This document shows, piece after piece, positions 36,756 through 44,141 of a stretch of 64,000 nucleotides of DNA. The first letter of the stretch is position 1. Each line of letters opens with the position of its first letter. The notes under the pieces were generated by a model that did no database searches, had not been told where the DNA came from, and saw only the letters and a program-made list of their open reading frames with translations. The DNA comes from Hydrocarboniphaga effusa AP103 (GTDB lineage Bacteria > Pseudomonadota > Gammaproteobacteria > Nevskiales > Nevskiaceae), in the NCBI RefSeq assembly GCF_000271305.1, contig NZ_AKGD01000002.1:248001-312000 (forward strand), read 5' to 3'. The position numbers and the translations under genes were made by a program.

Positions 36756-37187
36756 GTGATTTCCAACATTCTGGTCGTTTGCACCGGCAACATCTGTCGC
36801 AGTCCCATTGGTGAATACCTGCTCAAGGCGCGCCTGCCCAACAGCAAAGTGCTGTCCGCCGGCACCGGCGCCATGATCGGCTGGCCGGCGGACCCGCTGT
36901 CGGTGGAGGTGATGCTGGAGAAGGGCATCGACATCAACGCCCACCGCGCCCAGCAGCTCACGCGTCCGTTGCTGGCGGGGGTGGACTTGGTGCTGACGCT
37001 GGATCGCGGCCATAGCGACTGGATCAATTCCCGCTATCCGGAGTTTCGCGGCAAGGTCCACAAGGTCCTGCGCTGGCGCGAGAACGCGGATGTGCCGGAT
37101 CCGCATCGGCTGCCGAGGGCGGCGTTCGATGAGGCTTATGAGTTGATCGAGGGTGGGGTTGAGGATTGGGTGAAGCGGTTGGGGTAG
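36756..37187 (+). CDS. wzb: Low-molecular-weight protein tyrosine phosphatase (Wzb-like)
   Basis: 143 residues. The P-loop VCTGNICRS gives catalytic Cys9 and Arg15, and the general acid Asp is in VPDPHR near residue 115. In capsule and exopolysaccharide systems this phosphatase removes phosphate from the tyrosine tail of Wzc. Its gene faces away from the locus but lies directly next to the sugar transferases, and a tyrosine kinase is encoded at 30741-32987. That pairing supports the Wzb role, although arsenate reductase-like members share the fold. Confidence 0.93.
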   Translation: MISNILVVCTGNICRSPIGEYLLKARLPNSKVLSAGTGAMIGWPADPLSVEVMLEKGIDINAHRAQQLTRPLLAGVDLVLTLDRGHSDWINSRYPEFRGKVHKVLRWRENADVPDPHRLPRAAFDEAYELIEGGVEDWVKRLG

Positions 37188-37218
37188 GGGTGGTTGGCTG
37201 GCGAGTTTTTCTGGCGGG

Positions 37219-37337
37219 CCCTCTCTCCCCTCGCTGGCGCGAGGGACTCTCTCCCGCAGGCGGGAGAGAGGAAGGCGGGAGAGAGGAGGGAGTGACCCCG
37301 CTCTCGCGCCACCCTCTCCCGCCCGCGGGAGAGGGGA
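37219..37337 (+). repeat. Palindromic repeat copies between wzb and miaB
   Basis: A segment of type CCCTCTCTCCCCTCGCTGG...GCGGGAGAGAGGA followed by a partial second copy and CCCTCTCCCGCCCGCGGG plus GAGAGGGG. The order of the halves differs from the full-length copies, suggesting rearrangement. Confidence 0.75.
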
Positions 37338-37406
37338 TAAGCCAAGCGCGGCCTTGGGGGGACAGTCCAAGCCTTATACTGCCTTCCCTTTGCGCTGTCC
37401 CCTCCG

Positions 37407-39011
37407 ATGAACCCCAAGCTTTACCTCGTCACCTACGGGTGTCAGATGAACGAGTACGACTCGACCAAGATGGCCGACGTGCTCGCCAAGTCTCATGGCT
37501 ACGAACGCACGTCCGTGCCTGAAGAGGCCGATGTGCTGCTGCTCAATACCTGTTCGGTTCGCGAGAAGGCGCAGGAGAAGGTGTTCTCCGAGCTCGGCCG
37601 CTGGCGTGAGTGGAAGCAGGCCAGGCCGGGGCGGGTGATCGGGGTCGGTGGTTGCGTGGCGAGCCAGGAGGGCGAGCAGATCGCCTCTCGCGCTCCGCAC
37701 GTGGACTTGGTGTTCGGCCCGCAGACGCTGCATCGCCTGCCGGAGCTGCTCGAGCAGAACAAGCGCACGGCGCGGCCGGCGGTGGACATCAGCTTCCCGG
37801 AGATCGAGAAGTTCGATCGCCTGCCGGAGCCGCGCGCCGAAGGGCCCACGGCATTCGTCTCGATCATGGAAGGCTGCTCCAAGTACTGCACCTTCTGCAT
37901 CGTGCCGTACACGCGCGGGGCCGAGGTGAGCCGGCCGCTCGACGACGTGCTGGTGGAAATCGCGCAGCTCGCCGAGCAGGGTGTGCGCGAGATCACATTG
38001 CTGGGTCAGAACGTCAATGCCTATCGCGGCCGCATGGGCGATACGGCGGATATCTGCGACCTGGCGCTGCTGATCTCGTACGTGGCGCGCATTCCGGGCA
38101 TCGAGCGCATTCGCTTCACCACTTCGCATCCGGCCGAATTCACCGACGCGCTGATTGATGCCTTCGCCGAAGAGCCCAAGCTCGCGAGCTATCTGCATTT
38201 GCCGGTTCAATCCGGCAGCAACCGCATCCTCGCCATGATGAAGCGCGGTTATACGCGCGAGCAGTTCCTGGCCAAGATCGATCGCGTCAAGCGCGCGCGG
38301 CCGGGGCTTTCGCTGTCGACCGATTTCATCGTCGGCTTTCCGTCCGAGAGCGAAGAGGACTTTGCGCAGACGATGGATCTGATCGATCGCTGCGAATTCG
38401 ATGCGGCCTTCTCGTTCGTCTACAGCCCGCGTCCCGGCACGCCGGCGGCGAATCTGCGCGACACCGTCGGCGCGCAGGTGAAGAGCGACCGGCTGCAGCT
38501 GCTGCAGGCGCGCATTCGCGAGTTCGACGATGCGTACAAGCAAAGCCTCGTCGGCACCGTGCAGACGGTGCTGGTCGAGCGGCCTTCGCGTCGCGGCGGT
38601 GGGCAGATGACGGGCAAGACGTCTTCGAACCGCAGCGTGAACTTCGATGCGCCGCTGAGCGCGGTCGGGCAGTTCGTGGAGGTGCTGGTGACGGAGATGA
38701 CGACGAATTCGTTGCGGGGGCGGGTGGTTTCGGGGGATGGGGTATTTGTTTCGGGTGGTGTTCCCTCACCCGGCGCTGACGCGCCACCCTCTCCCGCACG
38801 CGGGAGAGGGGATGCAAGCGGCCTTTCTTCGTCTATCGTCGGAGTCGGAGTCGGAGTCGGAGTCGGAGTCGGAAGCGGAAGCGGAGGCGGGCAGCCGGGT
38901 GCGGACGGCGTGCGCCTTTATTCCCCTCTCCCGCTTGCGGGAGAGGGTGCCCCGCAGGGGCGGGTGAGGGAGCCCGGCCAGCAAAACGAACCGCAAGGCG
39001 AGGCCCACTGA
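37407..39011 (+). CDS. miaB: tRNA-2-methylthio-N6-dimethylallyladenosine synthase with repeat-derived tail
   Basis: 534 residues, about 85 longer than usual. MiaB adds a methylthio group to i6A37 of tRNAs using two iron-sulfur clusters. Seen: Cys12, Cys49 and Cys83 for the auxiliary cluster, the radical-SAM triad Cys157, Cys161 and Cys164 in [15 protein letters not shown], and the TRAM domain ending SLRGRVV near residue 440. After about residue 450 the sequence is a translated palindromic repeat, a (Val-Gly)6 run and another repeat. First gene of the conserved miaB-phoH-ybeY-corC group. Confidence 0.96.
   Translation: MNPKLYLVTYGCQMNEYDSTKMADVLAKSHGYERTSVPEEADVLLLNTCSVREKAQEKVFSELGRWREWKQARPGRVIGVGGCVASQEGEQIASRAPHVDLVFGPQTLHRLPELLEQNKRTARPAVDISFPEIEKFDRLPEPRAEGPTAFVSIMEGCSKYCTFCIVPYTRGAEVSRPLDDVLVEIAQLAEQGVREITLLGQNVNAYRGRMGDTADICDLALLISYVARIPGIERIRFTTSHPAEFTDALIDAFAEEPKLASYLHLPVQSGSNRILAMMKRGYTREQFLAKIDRVKRARPGLSLSTDFIVGFPSESEEDFAQTMDLIDRCEFDAAFSFVYSPRPGTPAANLRDTVGAQVKSDRLQLLQARIREFDDAYKQSLVGTVQTVLVERPSRRGGGQMTGKTSSNRSVNFDAPLSAVGQFVEVLVTEMTTNSLRGRVVSGDGVFVSGGVPSPGADAPPSPARGRGDASGLSSSIVGVGVGVGVGVGSGSGGGQPGADGVRLYSPLPLAGEGAPQGRVREPGQQNEPQGEAH
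38763..38812 (+). repeat. Palindromic repeat inside the 3' end of miaB
   Basis: CCCTCACCCGGCGCTGACGC then GCCACCCTCTCCCGCACGCG and GGAGAGGGG. It is read in frame as [17 protein letters not shown]. The same segment is found at 40163-40210 and 42369-42418, suggesting copies of one sub-type. Confidence 0.85.
38838..38885 (+). repeat. Hexanucleotide tandem repeat in miaB
   Basis: Six exact copies of GTCGGA (38838-38873) followed by two AGCGGA units. The repeat is in frame and encodes (Val-Gly)6(Ser-Gly)2. Changes in copy number would not shift the frame. Confidence 0.9.
38923..38971 (+). repeat. Palindromic repeat at the very end of miaB
   Basis: CCCCTCTCCCGCTTGCGGG plus GAGAGGG, then TGCCCCGCAGGGGCGGGTGA. 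The hairpin CCCCGCAGGGG stands where other copies have GGTCCGAAGGACC. It is read in frame in the miaB tail and ends about 40 bases before the miaB stop. Confidence 0.85.
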
Positions 39012-40013
39012 ATGTCCGACCAAGACCACCTCGACCTCACCCTCGAGCCCGACGACGGCGGGCGAATCGCCAACCTCACCGGCCCGTTCGACGCGCACCT
39101 GCGCCAGATCGAAGTGCGCCTCGGCATCGAGATCCGCAATCGTGGCAACCGCTTTCGCCTGGTGGGCAAACGCGCCGACACCGAGCGCGCCGAAGCGGTG
39201 CTGCTGAACCTGTTCAAGCAGACCGACAACAGCCTCATCACCACCGAAACCGTGCATCTGGCGATGCTCGAAGAAGGCGCGATCGGCGCCGATCGCAATC
39301 GCGACGACTCGCCCCTGGATCGCGACGAGATCGTGGTGCGGACCAAGCGCGGCGTGGTACGCGGGCGTGGGCCGCATCAGAAGCAGTATCTGCAGGCCAT
39401 CGCCAACCACGACCTCTCGTTCGGCATCGGCCCGGCCGGCACCGGCAAGACTTACTTGGCCGTGGCCAGCGCCGTGAACGCGCTCGAGAAGGATCGCGTG
39501 CGGCGCATCATTCTCACGCGTCCGGCTGTGGAGGCCGGCGAGAAGTTGGGCTTTCTGCCGGGTGACATGACGCAGAAGGTCGACCCGTACCTGCGTCCGC
39601 TGTACGACGCGCTGTACGAAATGCTCGGCTTCGAGCGCGTGGCCAAGCTGGTCGAGCGCAGCGTGATCGAAGTGGCTCCGCTGGCCTTCATGCGCGGCCG
39701 CACGCTCAACGAGAGCTTCATCATCCTCGACGAAGCGCAGAACACCACGACCGAACAGATGAAGATGTTCCTGACGCGCATCGGCTTCGGCTCCTGCGCG
39801 GTGGTGACGGGCGATGTGACGCAGATCGACCTGCCGCGCGCGGACAAGAGCGGCCTCAAGCACGCGATGCGGGTGCTCGATGGTGTGCCCAAGATCAGCT
39901 TCACGTACTTCAGGAAGGAGGACGTGGTGCGGCATCCGCTGGTGCAGGCGATCGTGCAGGCGTACGAGGAGCATGAGAAGCGGGAGGCGCCTGCGGAGGG
40001 GCAGGGTGGCTGA
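39012..40013 (+). CDS. ybeZ: PhoH-like ATPase (YbeZ)
   Basis: 333 residues. An N-terminal KH-like region (about 10-90), then the PhoH P-loop ATPase with Walker A GPAGTGKTYLAV, a DEAQN Walker B (FIILDEAQNTT), and TGDVTQIDLP. It starts at the base after the miaB stop, so translation is coupled. In gammaproteobacteria it is an RNA-linked ATPase partnering YbeY; here ybeY is not adjacent because a repeat/DUF559/tRNA block lies between. Confidence 0.95.
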   Translation: MSDQDHLDLTLEPDDGGRIANLTGPFDAHLRQIEVRLGIEIRNRGNRFRLVGKRADTERAEAVLLNLFKQTDNSLITTETVHLAMLEEGAIGADRNRDDSPLDRDEIVVRTKRGVVRGRGPHQKQYLQAIANHDLSFGIGPAGTGKTYLAVASAVNALEKDRVRRIILTRPAVEAGEKLGFLPGDMTQKVDPYLRPLYDALYEMLGFERVAKLVERSVIEVAPLAFMRGRTLNESFIILDEAQNTTTEQMKMFLTRIGFGSCAVVTGDVTQIDLPRADKSGLKHAMRVLDGVPKISFTYFRKEDVVRHPLVQAIVQAYEEHEKREAPAEGQGG

Positions 40014-40073
40014 GTGGAGGGCCGGCTCTTGAATCGGCAAGGGCTCCGTTAGTGAAGCGCCGGCTGCTTTTAT

Positions 40074-40121
40074 CCCCTCTCCCGCGTGCGGGAGAGGGTG
40101 CCCCGCAGGGGCGGGTGAGGG
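40074..40121 (+). repeat. Palindromic repeat upstream of the DUF559 gene, copy 1
   Basis: CCCCTCTCCCGCGTGCGGG plus GAGAGGG then TGCCCCGCAGGGGCGGGTGA. Same sub-type as 38923-38971. Confidence 0.85.
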
Positions 40122-40162
40122 AGCTCAGTTCCGAAGAAGGCGCGCGGGTAGCGGACGGTGTT

Positions 40163-40210
40163 CCCTCACCCGGCGCTGACGCGCCACCCTCTCCCGCACG
40201 CGGGAGAGGG
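40163..40210 (+). repeat. Palindromic repeat upstream of the DUF559 gene, copy 2
   Basis: CCCTCACCCGGCGCTGACGC, GCCACCCTCTCCCGCACGCG, then GGAGAGGGC. It ends 69 bases before the probable start of the nuclease-like gene. Confidence 0.85.
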
Positions 40211-40279
40211 CACGGCGAGCACTCGTTGCGATCTAACGCTGCCGTCGATGGAGACACGCTGCGTGAGCGGGCTCGTGGC

Positions 40280-40636
40280 ATGCGCTCGGAGCCTACCGAT
40301 GCCGAGTCCAAACTCTGGTATCGGTTGAGAGACCGCCGTTTTTTCGGGCTCAAGTTCAAACGACAGAAGCCTCTCGCTGGCTACATCGTCGATTTCATTT
40401 GTTACGAGTCTCGGCTCGTCATCGAGCTCGATGGTAGCCAGCACGCCGACATGCAGCGCGACTACGACGCCAAGCGTGATCGAGCGCTATTCGAGCAGGG
40501 CTACCGCGTTTTGCGCTTCTGGAACGATTCGGTGCTACGTGATATCGACGCTGTACTCGAAGCCATCCGCCAGGCCTGCTTGTCCCCTCTCCCACTTGTG
40601 GGAGAGGGCGGGAGTAGTTCAATGGTAGAACCCTAG
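40280..40636 (+). CDS. DUF559 protein, Vsr-like endonuclease fold
   Basis: 118 residues from the ATG at 40280. Family similarity begins a few residues earlier (RERARG), so the true start may be upstream, possibly a non-ATG codon. DUF559 proteins belong to the restriction-endonuclease/Vsr-like fold. Seen: DAESKLWYRLRDRRFFGLKF, GYIVDFICYESRLVIELDGS with the E-x-D-G-x-x-H pattern, and RVLRFWNDSVLRDIDAV. Both ends are made of the palindromic repeat. The last codons and the TAG stop lie inside tRNA-Gly (40608-40681). It sits between phoH and ybeY, where relatives have none. Proposed link to repeat spread is inference. Confidence 0.85.
   Translation: MRSEPTDAESKLWYRLRDRRFFGLKFKRQKPLAGYIVDFICYESRLVIELDGSQHADMQRDYDAKRDRALFEQGYRVLRFWNDSVLRDIDAVLEAIRQACLSPLPLVGEGGSSSMVEP
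40564..40608 (+). repeat. 45-bp direct repeat, left of tRNA-Gly
   Basis: Starts CATCCGCCAGGCCTGCTTG and ends with the palindrome CCCCTCTCCCACTTGTGGG plus GAGAGGG. The same 45 bases occur at 40682-40726, exactly 118 bp away. It contains the last real codons of the DUF559 gene. Its last G is the first base of tRNA-Gly. Confidence 0.92.
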
Positions 40637-40681
40637 CCTTCCAAGCTAATGACGCGGGTTCGATTCCCGTCTCCCGCTCCA
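40608..40681 (+). tRNA. tRNA-Gly (TCC)
   Basis: 74 nt with encoded CCA. The acceptor strands are GCGGGAG and CTCCCGC, perfectly paired; the D arm contains GTTCAATGGTAGAAC; the anticodon loop CTTCCAA carries TCC; the T arm is GCGGGTTCGATTCCCGT. The first anticodon-stem pair is a C-A mismatch, the rest pair. It is flanked by 45-bp direct repeats and sits inside a protein operon on the same strand. Whether it is charged and needed, or an extra copy, cannot be judged from the window. Confidence 0.95.
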
Positions 40682-40726
40682 CATCCGCCAGGCCTGCTTG
40701 TCCCCTCTCCCACTTGTGGGAGAGGG
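40682..40726 (+). repeat. 45-bp direct repeat, right of tRNA-Gly
   Basis: Identical to 40564-40608, beginning at the base after the tRNA CCA. It carries a duplicated copy of the end of the DUF559 coding sequence. Confidence 0.92.
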
Positions 40727-40834
40727 TGGTCCGAAGGACCGGGAGAGGGGAGGCTCGTAAAGAGTGCTGACCTTGCCGGGCTTACCCTCTCTCCCCGCTG
40801 CGCGGGCCTCTCTCCCGCAAGCGGGAGAGAGGAA
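40702..40834 (+). repeat. Full composite palindromic repeat upstream of ybeY
   Basis: CCCCTCTCCCACTTGTGGG plus GAGAGGG, GGTCCGAAGGACC, GGGAGAGGGG, spacer, CCCTCTCTCCCCGCTGCGCG, then CTCTCCCGCAAGCGGGAGAG. Its left half overlaps the right 45-bp direct repeat. It ends about 35 bases before ybeY. Confidence 0.88.
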
Positions 40835-40869
40835 CGTCAACAGCAGGAGCAAATAGTGAACTCGCTCCG

Positions 40870-41346
40870 ATGACTCACTTGATCCACATCCAACGCCAAC
40901 TCCCCCCCCAAGGCCTGCCCTCGGCGCAATCCCTGCGCGCCTGGGCCATCGCCACCCTGCCCGAAGACCACGGCGAGCTCACCATCCGCCTCGTCGACGA
41001 GGCCGAAAGCCAGGCTCTCAACCGCAGCTACCGCGGCAAGGACAAGCCCACCAACGTGCTGTCCTTCGGCTACGACATGGATGGCGACGACATGCCGGGC
41101 CTGCCCGGGCAGGCCATTCTCGGCGACCTCGTCATTTGCGCCGCGGTGGTTCGGCGTGAAGCCAGTGAGCAGGGCAAGACCGAGCGCGCGCATTGGGCGC
41201 ACATGGTCGTTCACGGGTGTTTGCATTTATTAGGGTACGATCACGAGAGCAATACCGAGGCCGAGGAGATGGAGCACCGGGAGAAAATCATCCTGGCGCG
41301 ACTCGGGTTCCCAGATCCCTATGAGGTCGAACACGATGGGCCATAG
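40870..41346 (+). CDS. ybeY: Endoribonuclease YbeY
   Basis: 158 residues. Zinc-dependent RNase acting in 16S rRNA 3' maturation and ribosome quality control. Seen: the metal site [12 protein letters not shown] near residue 117, the conserved Arg in [15 protein letters not shown], and GDLVICA. Normal length. The gene belongs to miaB-phoH-ybeY-corC, although about 860 bases of DUF559, tRNA and repeats separate it from phoH. corC follows after 28 bases. Confidence 0.95.
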   Translation: MTHLIHIQRQLPPQGLPSAQSLRAWAIATLPEDHGELTIRLVDEAESQALNRSYRGKDKPTNVLSFGYDMDGDDMPGLPGQAILGDLVICAAVVRREASEQGKTERAHWAHMVVHGCLHLLGYDHESNTEAEEMEHREKIILARLGFPDPYEVEHDGP

Positions 41347-41374
41347 GCGGCCTGTCGTCTAAAGACCGGACGAC

Positions 41375-42235
41375 ATGAGCGAAGAAGGCGAAAGTAGTAA
41401 CGAGACAAGCATCAGCCGGTGGTGGCGCAAAGTGGCGCATCGGCTGGGGGGTGGACCCAGGACCCGCAAGGAGCTTCTGGACGTGCTCCAGGAGGCGCGC
41501 GATTCGCAGCTGATGGATGCGGACGCGCTGGCGATGTTCCTGGGCGTGCTCGAAACCGACGAGCTGCAGGTGCGCGACATCATGGTGCCGCGCTCGCAGA
41601 TGGTGGTGGTGGAGCGCGACTGGTCGCTCGAGCAATTGCTGCCGGTGGTGGTCGAATCCGGCCACTCGCGGTTTCCGGTGATCGGCGACAGCCGCGACGA
41701 GATTCTGGGCATTCTGCTGGCCAAGGATCTGCTGCGTTTTTCGTCGAGCCTTCCTGGCAGCGGCGAAAACGCCCGGTTTGATCTCGACCGCGTGCTGCGT
41801 CCGGCTTCGTTCGTTCCCGAATCCAAGCGCGTCAACGTGCTGCTGAAGGATTTCAAGCGCGGTCGCAGCCATATGGCGATCGTCGTCGACGAGTACGGCG
41901 GCGTCGCCGGGCTGGTGACGATCGAAGACGTGCTCGAGCAGATCGTCGGCGAGATCGACGACGAATACGACGACGACGACGCAGCCCGCATCCTCAAGCA
42001 GGACGACCGCCGCTTCGTGGTTCACGGGCTCACGTCGATCGAAGAGTTCAACAAGTACTTCGGCAGCCACTTCCCGACCGAGGACTACGACACCATCGGC
42101 GGCCTGGTGGTCCACCGCTTCGGCCACATGCCCAAGCGCGGCGAGAGCGTGCGGATCGAGGGCTTCGGCTTCAACGTGCAGCGCGCGGACAACCGGCGGG
42201 TGCTGCAGCTGCAGGTTACGGTGGCGGGGGAGTAG
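41375..42235 (+). CDS. corC: CorC/YbeX-type CBS-domain protein
   Basis: 286 residues. Two CBS domains (about residues 65-190; VRDIMVPRSQMVVVERDWSL opens the first) and a C-terminal CorC/HlyC domain (about 200-283). Linked to magnesium and cobalt efflux and ribosome biogenesis in gammaproteobacteria. Starts 28 bases after ybeY in the conserved order. The lnt gene that often follows is not there; a repeat-rich stretch and a DUF4105 gene come next. Confidence 0.94.
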   Translation: MSEEGESSNETSISRWWRKVAHRLGGGPRTRKELLDVLQEARDSQLMDADALAMFLGVLETDELQVRDIMVPRSQMVVVERDWSLEQLLPVVVESGHSRFPVIGDSRDEILGILLAKDLLRFSSSLPGSGENARFDLDRVLRPASFVPESKRVNVLLKDFKRGRSHMAIVVDEYGGVAGLVTIEDVLEQIVGEIDDEYDDDDAARILKQDDRRFVVHGLTSIEEFNKYFGSHFPTEDYDTIGGLVVHRFGHMPKRGESVRIEGFGFNVQRADNRRVLQLQVTVAGE

Positions 42236-42285
42236 CTGTAGTGCGCTCGATCTTGGCGGTGATCGTGCAGCGGCTTGCCTTTTCT

Positions 42286-42559
42286 CCTCTCCCGCGTGCG
42301 GAGGGTGCCCCGAAGGGGCGGGTGAGGGAACACTGTTGCGATCGGGCCATGTTTTCTGGGAGCAGCGCTCCCTCACCCGGCGCTGACGCGCCACCCTCTC
42401 CCGCACGCGGGAGAGGGCAAAGCAAGAGCCTGCTTTCGCTGTTGTTGTTCTTCTCTCCCACGCGCGAGAGAGGGCAAAGCAAGGGGCTGCTGTCGCTGCT
42501 GATGTTGTCCCTCTCTCCCGCGTGCGGGAGAGAGTCCCCGCGTAGCGGGGGAGTGAGGG
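42286..42559 (+). repeat. Cluster of palindromic repeats and a 57-bp tandem unit
   Basis: Four family members: at 42286-42329, 42369-42418, about 42453-42475, and 42509-42559. Two units from 42411 and 42468 share GAGAGGGCAAAGCAAG and related bases at a 57-bp spacing, which is 19 codons. It lies between corC and the DUF4105 gene and is open in the frame of the latter. Confidence 0.8.
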
Positions 42560-43809
42560 CGCATCGTCTGGTCAAGGCGAGTCTGTCGGGGCTTTTACTG
42601 ACGGTTCTTTGTCTGCCCGTCCAAGCCCAGCAGCCTGTCGCGCAGCCCCCCACCGTCAGCGTCCTCACCTTCGCCCCCGGCGAAATCTACTGGCAGCGCT
42701 TCGGTCACAACGCCCTGCTGCTGCGCGACGAGGCCAGCGGCCGCGCCACCGTCTACAACTACGGCATCTTCGACTTCCAGCAGAAGAACTTCTTCCTCAA
42801 CTTCGCACGCGGGCAGATGCTGTATCAGCTCGACGCCGAGCCGCTGCGCCGCACGCTGCAGCTCTACCGGGCCGAGGATCGCTGGATCTACGAGCAGCGG
42901 CTGGCGCTCGACGAAGCGCAGCGGCGCGAGATCGCCGAGTTCCTGCAATGGAACGCGCAGCCCGAGAACGCGCAGTACCGCTACGACTACTTCCTTTCCA
43001 ATTGCTCGACGCGCGTGCGCGACGCGATCGATCGCGTGCTCGGCGGCAGCCTCAAGGCGCAGCTGCACGGCGGCCAGCTGAGCCCGGCCACGTTCCGCTC
43101 CGAAGTCACGCGGCTGATGTCACCCGACCTGCCGCTGGCCATCGGCATGGACCTGGGCCTGGGACCGAAGGTCGACGAGCCGCTCGATCGCTGGAGCCAC
43201 GCCTTCGTGCCGATGTCGCTGATGCAGTCGCTGCGCGAGGCCAAGGTGGCCGATCCCGAAACCGGGCTATCGAAGCCGCTCGTCGAGCAGGAAGGCTGGC
43301 TCTACGAATCCGACCGCATCAAGGAACCCGAACAGGCGCCGAACCTGCTGTGGCCGTTCCTGGCGCTCGGGGTGATCTCGGCCTTGGCGGTGCTGCTGCT
43401 CGCGCGAGCGCGTGCGAAGCCGGTCGCCCGGATCACGCTGGCCCTGGCCGGGCTGATGTTCTACGCGACCGCGAGCGTGTTCGGCCTGGTGATGCTGGCC
43501 GGCTGGCTGCTGACCGATCACTGGGGCATGTGGAGCAACCAGAACCTGCTGCTGCTCAACCCGCTGGCGCTGCTCGCGATCCCGGTCTGGGCGCAGGCTT
43601 TCCGCGCGGACTGGCGGCCCGGGCCCAAGGCCCAGCGCGTGGTGCGCATCATCGCCCTGCTCGCGGCGACGGCCTCGCTGATCAAGCTGCTGCCGACCGC
43701 GCCGATGCAGAACAACGCGGCCTGGATCGCACTGCTGCTGCCGGTGCATGCGGCCTTGTTCTGGGTGGTGTTGCAGCTGGGGCGGGGGCTGAAGGCGGTC
43801 GCGAAGTAG
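42553..43809 (+). CDS. DUF4105 membrane protein
   Basis: About 418 residues from the GTG at 42553, followed by a signal-like stretch (LSGLLLTVLCLPVQAQ). The frame is open 104 codons further up to 42241, but that part is translated repeat, so the true start is uncertain. The N-terminal DUF4105/Lnb-like domain shows FAPGEIYWQRFGHNALLL, YNYGIFDFQQKNFF and SNCSTRVRDAIDR (with the conserved Cys). The C-terminal part has about five transmembrane helices. DUF4105 domains are predicted periplasmic and sometimes linked to proteolysis or lipoprotein processing; no substrate is known. Confidence 0.8.
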   Translation: MRAHRLVKASLSGLLLTVLCLPVQAQQPVAQPPTVSVLTFAPGEIYWQRFGHNALLLRDEASGRATVYNYGIFDFQQKNFFLNFARGQMLYQLDAEPLRRTLQLYRAEDRWIYEQRLALDEAQRREIAEFLQWNAQPENAQYRYDYFLSNCSTRVRDAIDRVLGGSLKAQLHGGQLSPATFRSEVTRLMSPDLPLAIGMDLGLGPKVDEPLDRWSHAFVPMSLMQSLREAKVADPETGLSKPLVEQEGWLYESDRIKEPEQAPNLLWPFLALGVISALAVLLLARARAKPVARITLALAGLMFYATASVFGLVMLAGWLLTDHWGMWSNQNLLLLNPLALLAIPVWAQAFRADWRPGPKAQRVVRIIALLAATASLIKLLPTAPMQNNAAWIALLLPVHAALFWVVLQLGRGLKAVAK

Positions 43810-43820
43810 CTTGTGATGGT

Positions 43821-44009
43821 CCTCTCTCCCGCTGGCGGGAGAGAGTCCCTCGCGTCAGCGAGGGGAGAGAGGGTTCGGCCGGTAGAGGGCGCGCACTTTC
43901 CCTGGCCTCCCCTCTCCCGGTCCTTCGGACCGTCGTTGGCTTAACTCGGACTGACATCGAGTCAGTCCTCGCCCTGAGCCAACGGCCTCACCGCAAGCGG
44001 GAGAGGGGA
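43821..44009 (-). repeat. Composite palindromic repeat in reverse orientation, with insert
   Basis: CCTCTCTCCCGCTGGCGGG then AGAGAGTCCC, the spacer with GCGCGCACTTTCC, then CCCCTCTCCCGGTCCTTCGG and the closing CGCAAGCGGGAGAGGGG. Order and sequence are the reverse complement of the other full copies. The stretch 43931-43987 replaces the usual bases. Confidence 0.8.
43931..43987. repeat. Nested inverted repeat inserted in a palindromic element
   Basis: Outer arms GTTGGCT (43935-43941) and AGCCAAC (43977-43983), inner arms GGACTGAC (43948-43955) and GTCAGTCC (43961-43968) with loop ATCGA. It stands between CGGACC and CTCACCGC, where other elements have ACCCTCTCC. Confidence 0.8.
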
Positions 44010-44051
44010 ACTGCAAGGGGCGCTGCGCTTTTGCTGCACTGCTGTTGTTGT

Positions 44052-44098
44052 CCTCTCTCCCGCGAGGGGGAGAGTCCCGCCTAGCGGGGAGAGAGGGG
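44052..44098 (+). repeat. Short palindromic repeat copy
   Basis: CCTCTCTCCCGCGAGGGGG, AGAGTCCCGCCTAGCGGG, GAGAGAGGGG. Lies downstream of the small leftward gene 44142-44315. Confidence 0.75.
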
Positions 44099-44141
44099 TT
44101 TCTAGGCTTTGGCCGTCAGCGAGGCGAGCCGCTGCTTCCAA

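Noticed and set aside
40052-40279. Full-length 194-residue DUF559 protein from 40052
   Set aside because: The first 60 or more residues are translated repeats. The domain begins near residue 70, so the long start is unlikely, although the exact start stays open.
37219-40834. CRISPR array from the many similar repeats
   Set aside because: The repeats are palindromic composites at irregular distances, mostly between genes, with no uniform spacers and no cas genes.
42609-44084. 491-residue rightward frame over the DUF4105 gene
   Set aside because: The DUF4105 frame has the domain motifs, signal peptide and helices. This one is Arg/Ala/Pro shadow sequence that runs on into repeats.
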